Shown piece after piece: positions 62,129 through 64,000 of a stretch of 64,000 bases of DNA. The stretch comes from Leishmania donovani (taxonomy: Eukaryota; Euglenozoa; Kinetoplastea; Trypanosomatida; Trypanosomatidae). The stretch covers positions 1,120,035 through 1,184,034 of the forward strand of contig NC_018263.1 of assembly GCF_000227135.1 (NCBI RefSeq), written 5' to 3'. A program made the position numbers and the translations under genes. The notes below the pieces were generated by a model. That model saw only the letters and a list, made by a program, of their open reading frames with translations. It ran no database searches and was not told the DNA's origin. The first letter of the stretch is position 1. Each line of letters opens with the position of its first letter.

Positions 62129-62407
62129 TCAGCAGCACTTACTATCGTCACACTCTACGAGAGCACATAGCCCTTGAGCGATGATGTCGGTGTGCTGGCT
62201 TGCGGACAACGCAGTGTCAGTGCCGCGACTCTTGCCGAATTGCTTGCAGAGCTCCTCCTCCTCTCTCTCGAGGGCTTCCGTGTCCTCCTGCATATAATTG
62301 AGGTCCTGCTGCAGCTTGGCGAGTGTGGCCTGGGCCGCCTCTACCTCTTGTGCGTTGCGGGCACGCAGTGCATCAAGTTGGGCTTGCAGCTCGGCTACGG
62401 TGCTCAT
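62129..62407 (-). CDS. Small coiled-coil protein (hypothetical)
   Basis: A 92-residue protein. Residues 1-60 (MSTVAELQAQLDALRARNAQ onward) form a continuous Leu/Ala/Glu/Gln heptad pattern typical of a two-stranded coiled coil; a short tail follows that ends CDDSKCC with clustered cysteines. The acidic, balanced composition differs from the spacer frames, which supports a real gene. The codon six positions upstream in frame is GTG, so 62407 is the first ATG. No family is recognised. The size and coil pattern are like small prefoldin-type or cytoskeletal adaptor proteins, but no specific match can be claimed. Confidence 0.65.
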   Translation of the reverse strand: MSTVAELQAQLDALRARNAQEVEAAQATLAKLQQDLNYMQEDTEALEREEEELCKQFGKSRGTDTALSASQHTDIIAQGLCALVECDDSKCC

Positions 62408-64000
62408 GAGTTTGTTCGTCGTCACGGTGTACCTTCAGACTTCTTTTTTTTTTCGCTAATTTTTAATGAAGGCTCCGTAGGAAGGGGGTGACAGGCAATC
62501 CGAAGAAATGCGAGATGGGTGGCGTTGTGTGTGGTGTGTGTGTCTGAGGGGGGGGGGAGTAAACTGCAGTGCAGAGCGAGGCAGCAGGGCGAAAGGCACG
62601 AGTAAAAAGGGGCCAGTGAAAGAGGGAGAGGATGTGACCAGAGAGGGTGTCGAAAAAGCAGTGGTGCACCCTCGAGGGGCGTCGACACCTCCATCCCATC
62701 TGAGCACGCACAGAGAAGGACACCTTCGCAGGCGCAGACCACGCCGCACCAGAGCGAGCACAAGAGGAGGCGCTGCCTTCCAACGCACACTAAAACCTGT
62801 AAGAAACCGTCGAAATCGTCTAGTCCTGGGAATACGGCCGCCGCCGCAGCACTCGATGACCGCCACGGCCCGTTCCCGCCTCCCTCAAATACGCCTTTCT
62901 TCTCACTCCTCCTCGAAGTCCCTACGCGTCAGATGAGCCGAGGCTATTGATCAAGTTTGTTTTCACGTATGTGACCCGTGCCATAGAGAATATACGCACC
63001 CGCGCATGCACGAAAAAAATACGAGCGTGCACGCGTGCGTATGCGTGTGTGCCAGAGCGTCTCTAAAGGTGTCCTAGGCGCATCGTTGCTCATCATGTAG
63101 AAAGAGGAGGAGGAGGGGGAAGGGAGGCAAGTGGCGAAGAGGGTGTGGCGTGGCTGTGCTTGAACAACCACTCCTCCACACCGCAACTCAAACACGGCAG
63201 CGTTCTGGCAGCACTGCACCGGCCTCGTGGTGATACTCACGCACAGAGAGAGATGCATGTACACTCACACAAACAGTCACCAAACAACAACATCTCAGAT
63301 CACTGCACTTAGCGACGAAGGTATGAAGAACGTAGAGAGGGGGAGGGGTGTGACCAGGAGAGAGGGAGAGGCAGGTAGAAGAAGTTTCTCCCTCTTCTAT
63401 CTGCCCCTCACCGCCCATCCCTCGTGCCCCCGCCCTCCCCTCACGAAACCGACCTCTCCGCTTGGAAATGTGATCTTCCCTACACGCGCAGACATCACAC
63501 AGAGTACCACGCTTTGCATGGCCGCAGAACCTCACACACGTACCCACCCACCCAATCATACACTCAAAAGAGCCACGGGCGCCCGTGCCCTTGCTACGGA
63601 GCGAGGGAGAGAGACAGGAAATAGACACAAGGAGAGGAGGCAAAAGGAAGAGGACACGTAGACAACGGGTGCATGCGGAGAACGGCTGCATGACAGCTTG
63701 TATGCTTGAGAGGGACTTGAGCGGAGATGTAGGTCTCCGCCGTTTCGCCATGAGCAAGGGTGGGTGGGTGGGGGGAGCCAGGGCCTTTTCTGGAGCATTC
63801 TTGTAGCATGTGCACCGGATTCAAAGTGCTGCGATGCTGTGTGGGCGTGCAGTGCAGTCAACAAGACTGCAAGCGAGAGAGTAGGAGCGACGGCGACTCA
63901 GCAGGCAAACGTGCTCGTGTCACCGCACGCGCAATCGAATACAGTGTCGGTCACTGTCCCTTATATTACACGCTTGCTTAAAATTTGTCTTCGTGTTTTT
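62408..64000. other. Gene-free right end of the window
   Basis: About 1.6 kb upstream of the last gene, with A/G-rich and C-rich blocks and an 8-9 G run near 62550. No gene, RNA gene or retroposon is recognised; it is probably 5' flank of the coiled-coil gene and 3'UTR of a gene outside the window. Confidence 0.5.

Noticed and set aside
1..64000. tRNA, rRNA, snoRNA or spliced-leader genes
   Set aside because: I scanned the spacers by eye for tRNA box A/B patterns and the conserved spliced-leader core and found none I could support; a tRNAscan-SE and Rfam run would be decisive.

Overview
The window looks like nuclear DNA of a Leishmania-type trypanosomatid. The evidence is: every protein gene lies on the minus strand; no gene needs an intron; intergenic spaces are long and rich in (CA)n; pyrimidine tracts followed by AG (trans-splice acceptors) lie just upstream of start codons; near-identical SIDER-type retroposons sit between genes; and several genes are kinetoplastid-specific. 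I cannot name the species. The window is part of one directional gene cluster transcribed from high to low coordinates.

In transcription order (right to left) I support: a small coiled-coil protein (62.4 kb); a probably N-myristoylated protein of four degenerate phytochelatin-synthase-like units (61.3-57.8); a DEAH-box splicing helicase of the PRP22/DHX8 type (56.2-52.9); a four-pass membrane protein with a long disordered tail (52.1-50.3); a MoxR/Mg-chelatase-like pseudo-AAA protein (48.1-46.1); a Bub1/BubR1-like pseudokinase, probably kinetochore protein KKT14 (45.5-42.9); a 2703-residue protein with seven NDK-like units (41.6-33.5); SPO11 (32.8-31.3); an Arg/Ser/His-rich protein (29.7-27.5); a small secreted Cys-rich protein (26.1-25.7); a doubtful 86-residue ORF (24.6-24.3); a nodulin-like MFS transporter (23.3-21.5); a SAT-type GNAT acetyltransferase (17.7-17.2); a mitochondrial RAP-like protein (15.4-12.1); D-aminoacyl-tRNA deacylase (11.6-11.1); a transportin-like importin (4.5-1.6); and the N-terminal part of an FtsH/YME1 AAA protease cut by the left edge.

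Repeats: three 446-bp SIDER-like elements (4782, 16375, 24911) share length and orientation and differ at only a few positions. A fourth related copy (48863) is broken by a gap. All lie sense to transcription, between genes, where they could act as 3'UTR control elements. Dinucleotide microsatellites mark many of the spacers.

Assembly trouble is visible. There are two 99-N gaps at 49.0-49.7 kb, one followed by 30 C's, and 335 bases are exactly repeated on both sides of the second gap. A 4.2-kb island at about 6.8-11.0 kb has abnormal composition and long G/C runs and may also be filler.

The most interesting theme is a run of enzyme-derived proteins that appear to have lost catalysis (NDK-like, Bub1-like, MoxR-like and phytochelatin-synthase-like), several of them built from tandem units. 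They sit beside genes for chromosome segregation (KKT14-like) and meiotic recombination (SPO11), but the genes of a trypanosomatid cluster are usually not functionally related.
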